A DNA stretch of 64,000 nucleotides from Trogon surrucura. Its lineage: Eukaryota > Chordata > Aves > Trogoniformes > Trogonidae. The notes under the pieces were generated by a model. It had not been told where the DNA came from, did not search any database, and saw only the letters and a program-made list of their open reading frames with translations. Below, piece after piece: positions 41,701-55,468 of this stretch. The position numbers were made by a program, and so were the translations under genes. Position 1 is the first letter of the stretch. Each line of letters begins with the position of its first letter. The DNA lies in the NCBI GenBank assembly GCA_020746105.1, contig CM036620.1:2309118-2373117 (forward strand). The letters are read 5' to 3'.

Positions 41701-42739
41701 AGGACTCCCCAGCAGAAGAGAAAGGTGAAACGAGGAGTGCTGAGGCAATTCGTGGAGGTGAGCGCTAGCTAAAAGGAGGGTGTCAGGAACCCACTCCTGT
41801 GTTCAGGCACCAAAGAGGAGGTATTTTCAGTGTGGGTTCTTCTTTAACTCTTTTATGACTCTTATCTGATAGACTGTGATGTCAAACCAAGATTTAGTGG
41901 CTTGCAAAGATAATCTAATAACACTGATGGTATTACAAGACAAAACAAATGCCGTAATAGATTTGTAGAAGTTACCGTTACAAACTTCTTAATTCTCACT
42001 GTGGTATTTTGCCTAATATTCTTTTGTCGAATAAACTTTTTGTGTTCTTTAAATGCTGGTTATTTCATTCAGTAAGTGGACTACTGTTTGCATAGGGTGG
42101 AAGGACAGTAAGAATTTCCCCTTCCAGTTGTGAAGAGTGTTCTCAAACATCATGTGGACAATTAGGACTGCAGAAATAGCACAACTCGAGTTACTTGTGT
42201 GATAGTTGGAGTTTGAGGCTATATGAAGGATTGGTTATTATGTCCTTGGGTATCAAATTGGAACTACTTAAAATAATAGCAAAAGAGCCTCGTCTCCAAG
42301 AACATCTTACAGTTTATTTCTCTTGTAATTTTGATAAATTAATTTTAGCCAGTCTTACAAGATCAAATGTGTGCTGCTTTCCTGCCTCCTGACAAAAGCT
42401 TAGTATTGTTAGCAGCCATAGAAGTTATGTTGCAGAAAGTGAGGATAAATGGACTAGAAGACTGTTGGGATTACAGTAGGCAGTAGTAGATGGCTGTTTT
42501 TCCTAACTCCAAATTACGTATTTTATTACCTGAATTGCCTGTGTGTGTTTTATACTGCCTCACAGTAGGCAGTTTGACGTATCTGAAGTCCTTCTGGTAT
42601 TTCCAGTATAAATAATTGATGCAAGCCCCCAACACTCTCATATATTATGTAAGTATTGTATTAATGTTAACCAAAATGCAGCAGATGTCATACTATAAAT
42701 GGTGGTGTTTGGAGCAAGTATTATAAAAGTGTACTACAT

Positions 42740-42753
42740 AAAAAAAAAAAAAA
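42740..42753. repeat. A14 homopolymer
   Basis: Fourteen consecutive A residues. No retroposed gene body was recognised upstream, so it is treated as a simple repeat. Confidence 0.85.
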
Positions 42754-43384
42754 CCAAAAATCTTAAGTCAAATGGAGCTTGATGCATGCAGTAGTATTTT
42801 ATCTCCGGAAGTGTACAGGTTCAGAGCTACCCTGCTACTCTACCCAAAGGTTAAAAAGAATCAAACAGATGGTACACCTGGGCCTACATGTTCAGAGTAT
42901 CTTCCGGTTAAAGAATAATCAGCCTGAGAGAGAGATTAGCCCTGCTGGGAGAATAATTACTGCTGGTCATTAGTTACTGGGCGTTTTTATAGTGCGGTAT
43001 TGTGTGGTGGCACCCTGTGCGGGTGGCTGCCACGTGTCAAACTGTGTACCTGCCGCACTAGGTATCATTAAAGCAGTCAACAGGTAGGATTTGAGGCAAT
43101 GCTGTAAGTTCACATTGTCCTTATTGTGATTAATGTTGTGATGTAGTTTATTACCTGATAATTACAGGTTGTGGCATGAATGTTTCCTGTTCTCCCCGAT
43201 AAATGGGCAGCTTGATTTTTCTAATGGAGCTACCTGTGGTATTCCACCAAAGAAGCGGTTGGATGCGGGAACGTAATTCAATATTACAAACAGTTGGAAT
43301 GTAAAATCTTAATGGATCTAAATAAAGGAGGTTATTTTTTAAAGATCACAATTTTTTTTTGCTTCTGTAAAGCAAATACACTGA

Positions 43385-43507
<123 letters not shown>

Positions 43508-46500
43508 TAATTGCTTTATGCAGTAGACAGCACTTGAGAAAATTGAGTGAAAATACAGCATAATAAAAACAAATAGCAGGTCTGAGAAGTCAAATGCAGA
43601 TATCTCCAGGTGGGACTATTTGTCTGTACCATGGTGCTCCCTTCTAGTTCTACTGCAAGATATAATATCCTGATAGATCTCCTAAAGCAACATGTACTGT
43701 TCTCATCTTCTTTGAGCTATTGCTCTGCCACCAATGAGCTATGTGTGCCAGGTGTTTGGGGGTTTTTTGAGCAGTGTGTAGGAGGAGTTATTTCCAGTAC
43801 TGCTCATGACTTTTTGAGACTTGCAGAAGGATTTCATCTAACAGCATGCGTTGCAAAATGAGACAGACCAATGTCAGTAGAGTTAGTGGTGTTTTTACTG
43901 AGATGCTTATTTTGTCCTGTTTTATTTTGTGTTTGAATTTCTGTTCTTCTGTAGAAAAGATAGGTGGATGCAGAAACCTCTGCTGCTTTTATTTCCAGAG
44001 CTGTATGTTTTCTACTCAAGTGTTCATGTAAAGCAAAAAAAAAATATTTGCGTTGGGTAGGGTGTGTCTGTTTCCTTGCTTCAGAAACAGTAGGAACAAA
44101 TAGGTACCTTGATCTCTAAGGGCTTGTATCTGAGTTTCTTAGCTGATGAATTCTGTGCCAAAGATACCTCTCTCAAGAATATTTGCTGTACCTGGGACTT
44201 CTGTCCATCTCGTTCCTCTATGCCCATGTATGTTCTTAAAAGTTGTTGTCAGAAAAACTAGTAATCTCATTGAATGTTTTGTTCATGCCTGGGAAAGAAT
44301 CATCTCCTTCATTTCAATAGCAATCATAAACTGAGAAAAAACATACCACACTTCAAAATGAGACGCTGAATCTCTGAAAAAGCTCTCTTATGCAGTCTCA
44401 CAAGTTTAGAGGTTGCACGTTCAGTGTTATCTGTGTTATTTGATCCTGGCCAAAATTTTTGCATTGTGATGCAAAATAAGGGAAGGTAAAACTCGTTGTG
44501 GGCAGGAGGTGCAGCTCTTCTACAGTTATGGAAAGCTGTGGTTACACATATGATGCTAGTCTGACTCTTGAGTCACTTCCCTGTGTCTTGCTGTAACTGG
44601 AAGATATTTGGGAGTTTGGAAAAAAAACCCCACGATAATAAACTGATGAATTGGAAAAGCTGAAGTGGACAGAAGAACTCGGCTGAAACAAATGTCTAAA
44701 TTGATTTCATGCAATAGCGTGTCTTCGGTTTGTTGAGAAGCTTGCACGGGTATTAGACTGCAGTCCAGATCTGCTGTGGCAGGCCAGCTATTCCACGTGC
44801 AGCGTTTATGTTTGTGAGCGTCTGACTTGAAATGCAAACAGGCGATGACAGCTTTGGTGACAGGCAGGTAAGGTTCTGTTAGTCCACACGAATTTCATGC
44901 ATCGCTACCTGCACCACAAGGTACGCAGTTCAGTCAAAGGATTACGGGCAAATTCTTCTACTCCTGTTTTGGGAAAGATGCCAGGTTGTAGATCTGTCCG
45001 AGAGAAGATTTTCTTCATTGAGGATTAACGTGCCAGGATTTGGCAGCAGGCGTTGTATTCTGTCCTGGTTCAGTTTCTCCTGACGGCTCTTCTGCCAGCC
45101 CTGCCCGTGTATCTGTCTGAAGAAACTCTCACCATCACTGTGGTTACAATAGTTCCTTGTTTGCATACTTACCTGAGCGAAAGCCACGTTGTATCTGGTT
45201 TCTCTCTTGGAGGGACATGATGAATGTGGTCTGAAAACAAAAAACCGTTTTTGTAAACTTAGAAAGGGGACTCTTCTGAAAAGTAGTAATTTCACGTCTC
45301 TGAACTTCTATCATGTAAGCTACGTGGCTGAAGAGGTTCATACCCAAATGAATCTTCTATTTGTGGGTCACTATCACATCCCTTTTTTAAAAAAAGTCAT
45401 CTCTAGTGGGTAATAATACTACCTCATAGAAAAAGGCACTAACAGCGAAAAAGGAAGCATGCCAGAGGAAGGTAATTCAGCTGTAGCAGCAAAATTTGTT
45501 GTGTGTTTTACGTGTCTCAAAATGGTAAAGATGAACCCTTGTAAACAAGTTTTACTTGGACTATGTGTATGACAAAGAGCATGTGTGTTTAAAAACATTA
45601 GCAAGTTCATGAATGTAAAATTCCTGCTTTTCTCTTCATCTGTGTTTTTCTGCCACAAATGAATTTGTAATAGCCAAAAAAATTAAATATTTTTAAAAGA
45701 AACACGTCATATTAACAATAAGTAAGTATCCTTTAAGAAAATTAAGAATAAAATTATAAAAAGTAATTTTTCAAATACAATCTTTCCAGGAAAGGAGAGA
45801 TCTAGTTTAATGGATTGGGCAGTTTTGCAAAGATGACCTCAGTGGCTTGCTTTATTTTCTTCTAGTGTAGGTTTTTTTTTAGTTACCTGTCTTTTTTAAT
45901 TTTATGTTCGTTGCAGGGTGTCAGATTCTTGAGGTTATAATTCAATAATACTTCTCTTTTCTTTCAGTCTTATCCTTTTTTATTCTTCCTGGTTCAGTTG
46001 ATTAAATCTCCATTCTAGAAGTGACTGTTTGAGGTTAACTTTAGTTCTACAGTAATACATATATGATAGTATTTGGTTTTAGAATGTTACATGGTCTTTT
46101 CAGTTAATTGTCTTTCAAGTCTTAAGACTCTACCAGTTATTTTAGGGTGAAAAGCAACACAGCTGCAGTGAATCACATCTCCAGGATATCTCCGGAAGCT
46201 GAATTTCTCTGTCCAGACACTGCTTTGCATAGAAATAATTCAGTTAGTTTTTCAGCATCTCTGGATTTTTTTTAGTTATTTTTTAATTTATTTTAAAAAC
46301 AAATCCATGATTTCTTCTTCTCCGTCCAGCTCTGTTGTCATGGTGCTTAATGAATGGTGTGGGGAAAAAGTCTACAAGGAAAGTGGATTAGAAATACTAT
46401 CAGCCTGTTCTCCTTTTTCAAATCTCCGTTTTCCACTTAAGTAATATAAATAAGAAGGTTTGCTTAAAAAAAAATACAGGATTTCCTCATCCTTTTCATT

Positions 46501-46511
46501 TACAACTATTC

Positions 46512-46544
46512 CTTAGATATAATCTTAGATATAATCTTAGATAT
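46512..46544. repeat. 12-base tandem repeat, 2.75 copies
   Basis: The unit CTTAGATATAAT occurs at 46512-46523 and 46524-46535, followed by a partial copy to 46544. It is a simple local duplication. Confidence 0.9.
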
Positions 46545-48985
46545 GTAGCTTCTGCCTCTTTTCACCTCAGTGCTTTGTATGGAAGTAACTGTAGTAGAAA
46601 ACAAACCCTGCTGAATCTTTGTGGGAGAAGTAACATGATGCAAAATCCATTCGCCGAACTTTCAGGCCTGGAAAGAAAACTTTGCGGGGGCTTGAAGCCT
46701 TTTCCAGTCTTTGGCAATACTGGTATTTTCTCCTTTTCCAGCATTTCTTGAGTAATCTGGCTTGCTTGTTTTGTTGTACTGTGGTTGGAAATTCCTAGGC
46801 AAAGTTCCTTCAGTAACGGAGCTCCCACGGTTCGTGCTGGGCTGCAGTTCTTCGTACAGGAGGCTGATTTTCACCATTGCTGTATTTCTGAGAGTCCTAC
46901 CCTGGTGAGATGCCTGTAACCACATCAGTGCGGACAGGTTTTCTTTGTAACTCATTACAGCTTGCCAACATAACAGAGTTTCAACTGAAAGGTGTAAATA
47001 TAGGTTAAGCCTTATGGTTTGGAGCACTTAGTGCCTTTTCTTTGTGCAATTTCACGTTGAGTTGTATTAAAAGCTTACCTCTACTGAACAGATATCCATG
47101 AAGGATTTGTCATCTTGTTCAGCTATTGCTTTTACAGCTGTTGTGCGTACTAATACTTCCAGTTCAGAAATTTGGAAAGAAAATCATAAGGCAGATAATC
47201 ATGTCTTCACCACGAAATCCACTGTCATTGTCCCATTTTCTGACCTTTATCTTCTTTCGGTAAACTTTGATTTCTTATATTTGGTAGTGCAAAACTGTTG
47301 CACTATCTTTTTATTAATTTGGATGTTGATTTAGAGTTTACTTGGGTAATTTTGGTTTATGAGGTCCCAAGAGCTGATAAGAACTGCATTGTCCTGGTAT
47401 TGCAAGTATTGACCCAATCTCGAAAACTGCTCTTTCAAACCTGGTGAAAACGTGGAGTTTTTTTCAGGCTGAGTTTGCTCTTGCAGGGTTTGTGCTGAGT
47501 TTGGGTAGTATTTTTCTAAATCAGAATTACAGTGTCTCTCTCTGTAGCTACTGGAAGGGCTTCTGCTGCCTTGTCAAAGACTGTGCACAGCAAAATGGTC
47601 TGTGCAGTGTAGTAGGATCATGCAAATAACCAGCAGCTCCTGGTATTCACATGGCACTGCTAACATGTCTGGCTTCGTCACAGCACATCGCTCCCTGCCT
47701 GCTGCCGCCTTCTCCTTTTGCTTTACAGACGATAGATAAGGTAGGGCAAGCAGACGGGATCCGCTAGCCCACCACAGCAGGCTCCAGTCTGACTCTGATA
47801 AATCTTCATCCCTTCCCAAAAGACCACAGCAGATTTTACTGACATGTGGCAGCCCTTCAGGTGATAAATGACGTCCGTTTGGCAGCGGGACAGGTTGTCC
47901 CTGAATGGCTTTGTAAGTCAGGATATTTAGAGGTAAGTAGGACTGCCGGGCAGAAACGGTGCCATGTCAGCTCTAATAGGCCTGAACCAGTTGTGGGCAG
48001 ATCTGCTTATGTGGCCTCGGTCGAGCGGGAGCTGTGGCCATGCTTTGGGGAGAAGAAAAAAGTCTTTCCCCAATGAAGAACTGTAGCTAGACCCACACGT
48101 GGCAACGTGGAGCAGCATCTTCCCAAGGAAGGGTGGCAGAGTAGATGCAGGACGGCCTGGAACACCAGGAAAAAAGATAAATCGCTAAACGAGTTTCATA
48201 CATGTGTTGGTGTGTGTTTGGAATTCACTCTGGTTTCCATGCTTTTGAGTTGGGAACATCTTATAAATCTCTGAGGAAATTGGTAGTGCCCAGACTTGGC
48301 ACAGCTCCTCATCAAATGCTTGGTCAGCTTACTTGGTCAGGAGAGAACCCTTACTGCTGAGGGAAAGGAGGCAATGCCTGCATTTGGAGTTTTTCTCATC
48401 TCTCCCCACAGTAACGCAAAACTTGAACGTGGAAGTTGTTAAATCCTTTGCGTGGGGTGGGAAGATTAAGAAACTTCATATTGTCTTGCCCTTTTTGGAC
48501 AGAGGGTAGTTAAAGATATGTGGATTTTCTGTGTCCTTTCTGCAAAACTGTGTCATTTCTGTTTTATATTCACCAATTTTATGTATGGGACTTCGCATGA
48601 TTTCGAAAGAATCTGAAGAGAAGCATAATATACAGCAAATGTGGATTTAGTAAATCCTTGCTGAATTTCTTTTGACTTAGTGTGGCAAAGTTGGGAGTAG
48701 CTTAGCTGGCATTAGTTAAGTTACTTTATAAACCAAATATGGAATAAAACTCAGGCCTGTTCAGGTTTGGTGGATGTAGTTCTTCAGCGCAATATTTTTT
48801 CTGGGCTTTATTTCAGGTTTAAGTCTTTACAGCAAAAATATATTAGTACAGACTTAGAAGATAATAACACAGACTTTCTCTGATGCAGTCAAAATCAAAC
48901 AAATCCTCAACTATATGAATTTCTGTTTAATAAACATGATTTTCAGGATTATATTAGCTGGATATAAATATATACATAGTGTGTG

Positions 48986-49005
48986 TATATATATATATAT
49001 ATATA
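48986..49005. repeat. TA dinucleotide microsatellite
   Basis: Ten uninterrupted TA units follow a short GTGTG run and precede further TATA- and CATA-rich sequence to about 49035. It is likely to be length-polymorphic. Confidence 0.9.
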
Positions 49006-51397
49006 AACGTATAGCTTACATACATACATATATAAAAGTGCTTTTGTTTACATCATGGAGAAACCAGAAATTTGGGAGCTGATGCATGTAGAAGATTTTG
49101 CTTCCTTTAATTATTTGTATTGCTTAGATGAGCTTATCATTTCAACAATTTTACCTCTCATCCATTCTATTGAATTAATTAAATCTGTAATTTCCTTGAT
49201 GAATAAGGTGAACCATAGTCCTTGAGGGAATTAAAGTAAAACATCAAGAAACCAAATAAACCGGTGATATACCCTGATTGCATATTTAATGTAAAAGCCA
49301 GTTTAATGAGTACTGTAAAATCACAGGTCCAGTCTTTAAAAGACTACAGTGTATAGCTGAACAGTGAAGTGCAACAACAGAATAGAGAAGCTGGTTTTGT
49401 AGTACCTATTTGTAAAATTAAATGTACTGTAATGAGACTGAACCAGGCAAGAACACACAAAGGCATCGTGGGTTTTGTCACAGCTGGCTTTTCTGCAGGC
49501 TTTGTCATTCTTAGCAGTTTTGGGTGTCACTATGCATTTGGTTTCTTTAAATTGTTGGAGTTGTGAGTGCATGGTTGGTGTTTAAGATGAAGAGACTGAA
49601 GCTTTTCACTGATCTTACCAGAATTAGGTGGGGAATGGGCTTTCTCTAGAGCTATTAGTGGCCCTAACAGTGAGTGAAATCTATATATTAAAAAAAAACC
49701 CCATAGTTAAAATACTGTAAGTTGTTTAGTGCTAATTTGTGTGAGTAATTTTTAACATGTAACATACCAAGTGTTAGATAGCCATGTCTCTCTCAGTGCG
49801 GAAGCAGAGAAGCGTGAAGGCAGCTTTATTAGGTGTTAAGGCTTTTGTCTCTGTTTCTGTCACAGCATAAGCCTTTTATTCTGGTAAAATTGGCATTGAA
49901 TCTTTAGATTTTACTCTTCTGGGTGACTGTGGAGCATAAACACGTCTTTTAGTATAGGCAATGACCCACATCTCTGCTACACTAGGTTAATTCTCCTACC
50001 TTCTAGTAGAGGACAAGATTGTTCTAACTCAAGTGAAGCATTACTGGTTGTAATATCCCAAATAACTGTAGCAGCATCCATTATATACTGAGTAAATGAG
50101 GTTTCACTATGATTTGTTGCAAATTTTGTCATTTTTAGCTTCAGAAAGTATGTGCATAATTTACATGATCAAAGGTGATGATAAAGTTTAAACCAAGTGT
50201 GAACCAGACCTTGAAGGATTTTCCTCGCCTGCTTTTAGCTGGTTTTGTACATGTTCTTAAATGCATGAAAATTCTTTTCATGGTTATGTCCAGATTCTTC
50301 TAAACATTTTTTCCTTCCCATTTAGTGCAGGGCTGAATGCCTGCCACACTTCCCATTTGTATTTTGATCTCTTGTTCTGTTTTACTTTCTGTATATGCTT
50401 TCTGGAAGAAAGAGTTTCGTAATTGGACTGCTGACTTGAAGAACCATAGAAATAAGCTAGATTAAAATTAATTGCTCTATTTTTTTTTGCACAGACAAGG
50501 TAAATTTTTGAGAACTTAAATTATTTTTTTTGTTTGAAAGCTTTGTTTATTATGAGTCTGCAGCCACATGTTATGCATACGGATAGACATCGTGACTCCC
50601 AGCAAAACCACAAATATGTAATTTTCTTCTGGACCCTTTCCTCCAAAAACAGATCACTTCTGCTTTTGCTAAAGTAAGCTTTTTCTTTCAGTAAAGCTAG
50701 CAGACATTTTTAGAGCGTTTTTAGGGGCTATTGTAAGTTCTGTTCCTTTTGCTTTGTGCAGACAACATTGTTGACGATTTAATAGGTGAATTCTGCACGA
50801 ATTCTCGCATCAAAACCCATATGCTGAGAAAAAATAGTGTGAACCTCTTAGCTGAGTTAGAGAAAAACCCACCAAAACAAACTCAAGCTGGAAAAAGATT
50901 ACAGTATATTTGGTGTTGTGAATGGATGTTACCTCTTGGATGGCATTAGTGTGACTCCTGTATGGGTGGTAAAATTGTTGTCGGGTAGTTCCTGTTATAA
51001 ACCCAGGTCCAGCCATGACATTTGTGTCTGTGGGCTGAAGCCATTCTGTGGGACACTTGTGTCTCGACCTGGTCCCTTTTTCAAGAGAAAATAGAGAATT
51101 TTCATACACGCACCATTTGTTTCCCAAGCAGCCCACTTGGAGTGTCAGCTTTGGTACCTGTGACATGGCGAGAAGCCAAAGGAAGGTCTCCTGACTTTGC
51201 ACCATGGATCTTGTTTTGATTTAAGCAAAATGGGAGCAGGGCTTTGGGAGCTCACTGTGGAGCTTATGAATGTCTTTGCTCCTCTTGCAAAGATGGTACA
51301 AACCCAGGATGCTCATTAGGCGAGGTAATCCTCGGGGCTGCTCCCACCTGCCCAGGCATCGTGCTTCACTTACATACCCCGCCTCCCTGAAAAAAGC

Positions 51398-51765
51398 ATC
51401 ATAAATCATGGAATCGTGTGGGTCGAAAAGGATCTCTGGAAGTTGTCCAGTCCCAACCCCCATGGCTCAAGCCATGTCCAGTAAAATTAGGCTACTCAGG
51501 CCCTGTCCTGCTGAGTTTGGCAAATCTCCAGGGAAGGAGGTTGCACAGCCACTCTGGGCCCTGCTCCAGTGTTTGACCACCTTCCTGTCAACATAAATAA
51601 TAAATAAAAGTATCTTTATGCCTAACTGGGATTTTCCATGCTCCGGCGTTTGTCTGGTAGCTGATGGCAGAAGCGAGATGCCTTCCAGCCTTCCCTTTTT
51701 AGGGCTGAGCCAGTCCCTCCTCATGTGTCCCCTGTAGCCCCTCAGCATTCTGGTGGCTGTCCCGG
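51398..51765 (-). repeat. CR1 LINE, 5'-truncated copy, 3' end at left
   Basis: ATCATGGAATCGTGTGGGTC at 51406 onward matches the complement of the CR1 3' terminus. Blocks follow in the CR1 order: CCAGTCCCAACCCCCATGGC, an AAGGAGGTTGCACAGCCACT-like block, CCAGTGTTTGACCACCTTCC, and a GAGCCAGTCCCTCCTCATGTG block near the truncated 5' end. A short A/T-rich expansion (AATAATAAATAAA) interrupts it near 51597. The element is diverged and old. Confidence 0.85.
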
Positions 51766-54700
51766 AGAAAAATAATGGCTAGCCACACATTTAACTGTCC
51801 TAACAAGTACTTACACTGGGCTGAAATAAAAAGTTCATGTTGCAGGTTACTTCAAAGGTGCAAGATAGGATGTAGTTCAGTTTTGTTTTCGTGCTCCTAA
51901 TTTCAGATCTGAGCATCTGCTCTTAGGATGCTTTCCTGAACAAGATGCTGCAGAAGAAAACAATTCAGGGCAGGGAGCGAGGCGTTTGCAGCGTTTCCTT
52001 CACTGAAATCTTTCCTGCCGATCAGCAAACTGGATTCTGGGAGAAGTGGATTTTCTTGAATACAGCTGCATCCCTGTTAGGATGTTTTAATTCTTTTCTT
52101 AAAAATACATCCGCTTTCACACTTAAATATTTTGACATAATTCTTAATGAAAGCGTAATTTCACTAAAAACTGTAAGCAGGGAATCCAGTTTTTAATTGA
52201 TTGCAAAGCCTGAATTTGGAAGTACGTGTTTTAGGCTGAACATGTCATGTCATGGGCAGAAATCTTTTTTTCTTTTTGCTTTTTGCATTTCATATGCTGC
52301 TTCTGCATCTCTACCAGTGGAATGCCCATTCAGTAAGAGATGTTGTAAAATCTTGGATGTTATATTTGGAGAACAGCACACAGAAAATCTGGTTGCTTCT
52401 TTAAAAATGTAAAATTTCATATAGAAGAAAATGAGCAAAGCACAATGAAACTGTACTGTACTGCTGTGACACGAGGAGAGTGGTGGAACATCATTCCATG
52501 GCTCTTTATTTAGCAACACAGACCTAGGGTGTGTTCTCTGTCTATGCAAATGCACCTTGTGGGGAGTGGTGGTAGAAATTATCCCCACCTTGTGTTTTGG
52601 AGAAGTCATGAGGGAAGAAAAATGGTTAGTACAGTTTCTTTCCTTGCTCAGATTGTGGTAAATGTGGTGATTTTAGCGGTGACTGAAACAGCCTGCTAGA
52701 GACTGCTGGCCAGTACATGTCACAAGATTCACTGAAAACTTCTAGATTTTGAAAAGCTTCTTGCCTGTGTCATGTGTTTTCCTAAGAGGAGTTGTCTTGT
52801 GAACTTCTTACACAGGAAAATTACTTATTTATTTTTTTTAAATACGTGCAGGACATGCCTGTTTAGCCTGGCATGTCTATAGCTCTGCTGGGCTGTTACC
52901 CTTCCCCGTCCTCCTGTGCGGTGGCCATGTGCCAGTGGCTGGTGCCAGTCTGGCTAATCATCCCCTTGTGTTTGCTTGCTAGCCTGTCCTGTAGCAGGTG
53001 TTTCAGGTGCCCTTTAGGATCTTCCTCGCTCCTTCAAATATTTGCCTTTAAAAAAATCACAAATTCACTGTTCGTCATGACGGGAGGCCGTTGCATTGCT
53101 CTGCTCCTGGAAGCGTCTGTCAAAGCCATGGCAAACCAGAGGATGCTAGCTGGACTGGTCTCTCAGCTTTTCACCTTGCAAATCCCACTAACCTCCGTCA
53201 TTGACAGTGAACAAATATTTTGTAATTGCTCAGTTTGGTCTGTTTTTTGCAAATTTCTACACTGAATACTATGTTACTCCTACAAAACTGCTGATCCAGG
53301 CTTTTTTCCAGTTGATAGGGGTTTAATGATACCTCTCTCCTCCCAGTCACCTTCCAAATTTGGAAGTTCTTTTTTTAGTGGCTTCACCAGAGTGTTAGTA
53401 TTCTCACGGACTGCCCATGGGAATGTGCTTCTAATTTTAGTTTGTCCTCTAGATGTCTGTCTCCTTTAAATACATCCAGCTTCTCATTACAGCCACACGT
53501 GGCACTCCACTCCTGGTGCTTGTATCCTGAACATGTTCTGGTATTGTATTGTAATCAAATCCACAGCTTCTGCTCTCGCGCTGCACAGCAGAGAATAGCA
53601 CTCGTGTATCAGCACCTGCATCATCCGAGTAGTGCTTTTTAATGAATTTATTTGTTGTGTGCTTATTTGCCAGGTGACCTTGAGCGTTATTTAATTGTAA
53701 TCCATCTATTTATCTTCGGTCTAATATTGATGTTATTACTGCTAGGATTACGTTGAGTTTGGCCAAGCAGTCTTGCTGGGAAAGAATTGGTTGACGATCT
53801 AAAGTCGTAATTGCTGTGGAATGGCTCGCAGCTATCTTCTGTGGGATATATATTTTAGGAGTTACTGGATGTGCTAAATAAGAGTATTTAGAGAGGTGCT
53901 TCAGTTGCAACTAGTAGCCCGGTTTTGTCAATACAGGCTGGCTTCCAGCTCTCTGTTGCAGCTTCTCTTGCATCCAAGTTTATGTGGGTTTTCACTGAGC
54001 TAATTACAATCTTACAAATGGTCCCGTGGGACAGGACAAACTCTCTAATTTCCATTTATTGTGAGACTGTGATTAAAAGACAATGGCTGTTTCTCATCAC
54101 AAGCCTCAAGTTTGTCATCTATTAAGTTAATATGCATTCCCTGCTTTTTGTAAAACAAACCGTTTCAATCATTTGGGATCATCATTCACTTGTAAACTTG
54201 CGTGTTTGGAAAATGATAGTAATTTATAGTTGTCTTCAGTTCTGGTAGCATGACTTACTGTGATAGTTAATTGATAGAGGGGAAAGCCACATTCACTCAG
54301 AAAATAATACAGATGGTTTTGAACCCAGCCCAATGGGTGGAGATGGAGTGGAATTATCACGGAAACACCCTGTCTTGGTAGAGTATTTCGAATCTCTCAG
54401 TCTTACACTTCGTTGAGTTACTGAAAGCTTCTACCACTTGATTAATTGTAGAAGCATTTGGTGCTGTATGGATGTCGGCAGCATCATACAGATAGCTAGA
54501 AGTAACAAACCGATTACATAACCTTAATTTTTTCTTTGAGACTTTTCAGACAGTCTGCTTTTTCAGGTTTGTAGTGGGCATAAGAAACAGACTTCTTTGC
54601 ATCTTCACCCTAACCTGTGGCTTAGTGTAAAGATGCCTTCACTTGGTTTTTTGGTTTTGATGTTGTCGAAGAGCAGATTCAGTAAGTCATGCTGATGAAT

Positions 54701-55404
54701 TGAACTAATAGACCAGTTTGTTTGAGGTCAGTTTGGATATCTCTGCAGTAAAGACATGCCCTGGGAAACATGTTGTAACTGTAACAATTAGAGATGAAAA
54801 TATTTATCTGTAATTGTTGCGTGCTGTTCAGCCCTGCTAAGAAAGGAGGGAGTAGAAGCGGAAATCCTTCCGCAAACTGAGTAATTTTTGGAAACATCTT
54901 GAACTACTCAGTGTTAGCTGGAAGCCTCCCTTTGCGTTCTGCTGGCACTGTGGGAAGCTCTAGCCCAGCCTCTTGCCGGGAACAGGTAGGCTCTTCCACC
55001 TACTGCAGCCTCTTGCCATTCTGTGTACTAATCCAGCACAGTGCTCAGGTAATAGAGGATAAATTAATGATGCAGCTTCATTTCAATATTTAGCAAAGAA
55101 GTCTGAGCGTATTTGCTCCCTCACTGCCTATGTTTCAGGAGCTTTCACTGCGTGGTAACCAATATGTTTTCATGAGAAACTAATAAAACCCATGTAATTG
55201 CTATTTTCACAGTAGTTAAAGACTTCCTCAGGGAAGTGATGGAAGAAAAAATACAGTCCCTGTGTTTGCCCTGTTGCTACCCTAAAGAAGCTTTTGCATA
55301 AGGAACAGGTCATCTCAAGTTTGAGGGGACATCTGAGTTTTATATACCACAAACTGCAGCGGTTTGCATTGCTGCAGCGGTCTGCATGGTCTCTGAGTTC
55401 GTAT
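51766..55404 (+). other. Intronic sequence, no recognised gene
   Basis: Mostly AT-rich. A GC-richer patch at 52850-53270 carries a 130-codon + strand open frame with a Cys/Leu-rich translation. It has no splice support or family resemblance I can name and may be a decayed repeat. Confidence 0.55.
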
Positions 55405-55468
55405 TAGTGTTGACATTCAGGGCTTGATGATCTCAGAGGTCTTTTCCAGCCTCAGTAATTCTGTGGGG
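55405..55468 (+). repeat. CR1 LINE 3' tail fragment
   Basis: GGCTTGATGATCTCAGAGG followed by TCTTTTCCAGCCTCAGTAAT and TCTGTGG is the CR1 3' terminus in the forward direction (the family reads GATGATC..AGAGGTCTTTTCCAACC..ATGATTCTATG). Only about 60 bases are recognisable; the left limit is uncertain. Confidence 0.75.

Noticed and set aside
42700-42760. A14 run as the tail of a processed pseudogene
   Set aside because: The upstream sequence shows no intronless coding body, polyadenylation signal or target-site duplication.
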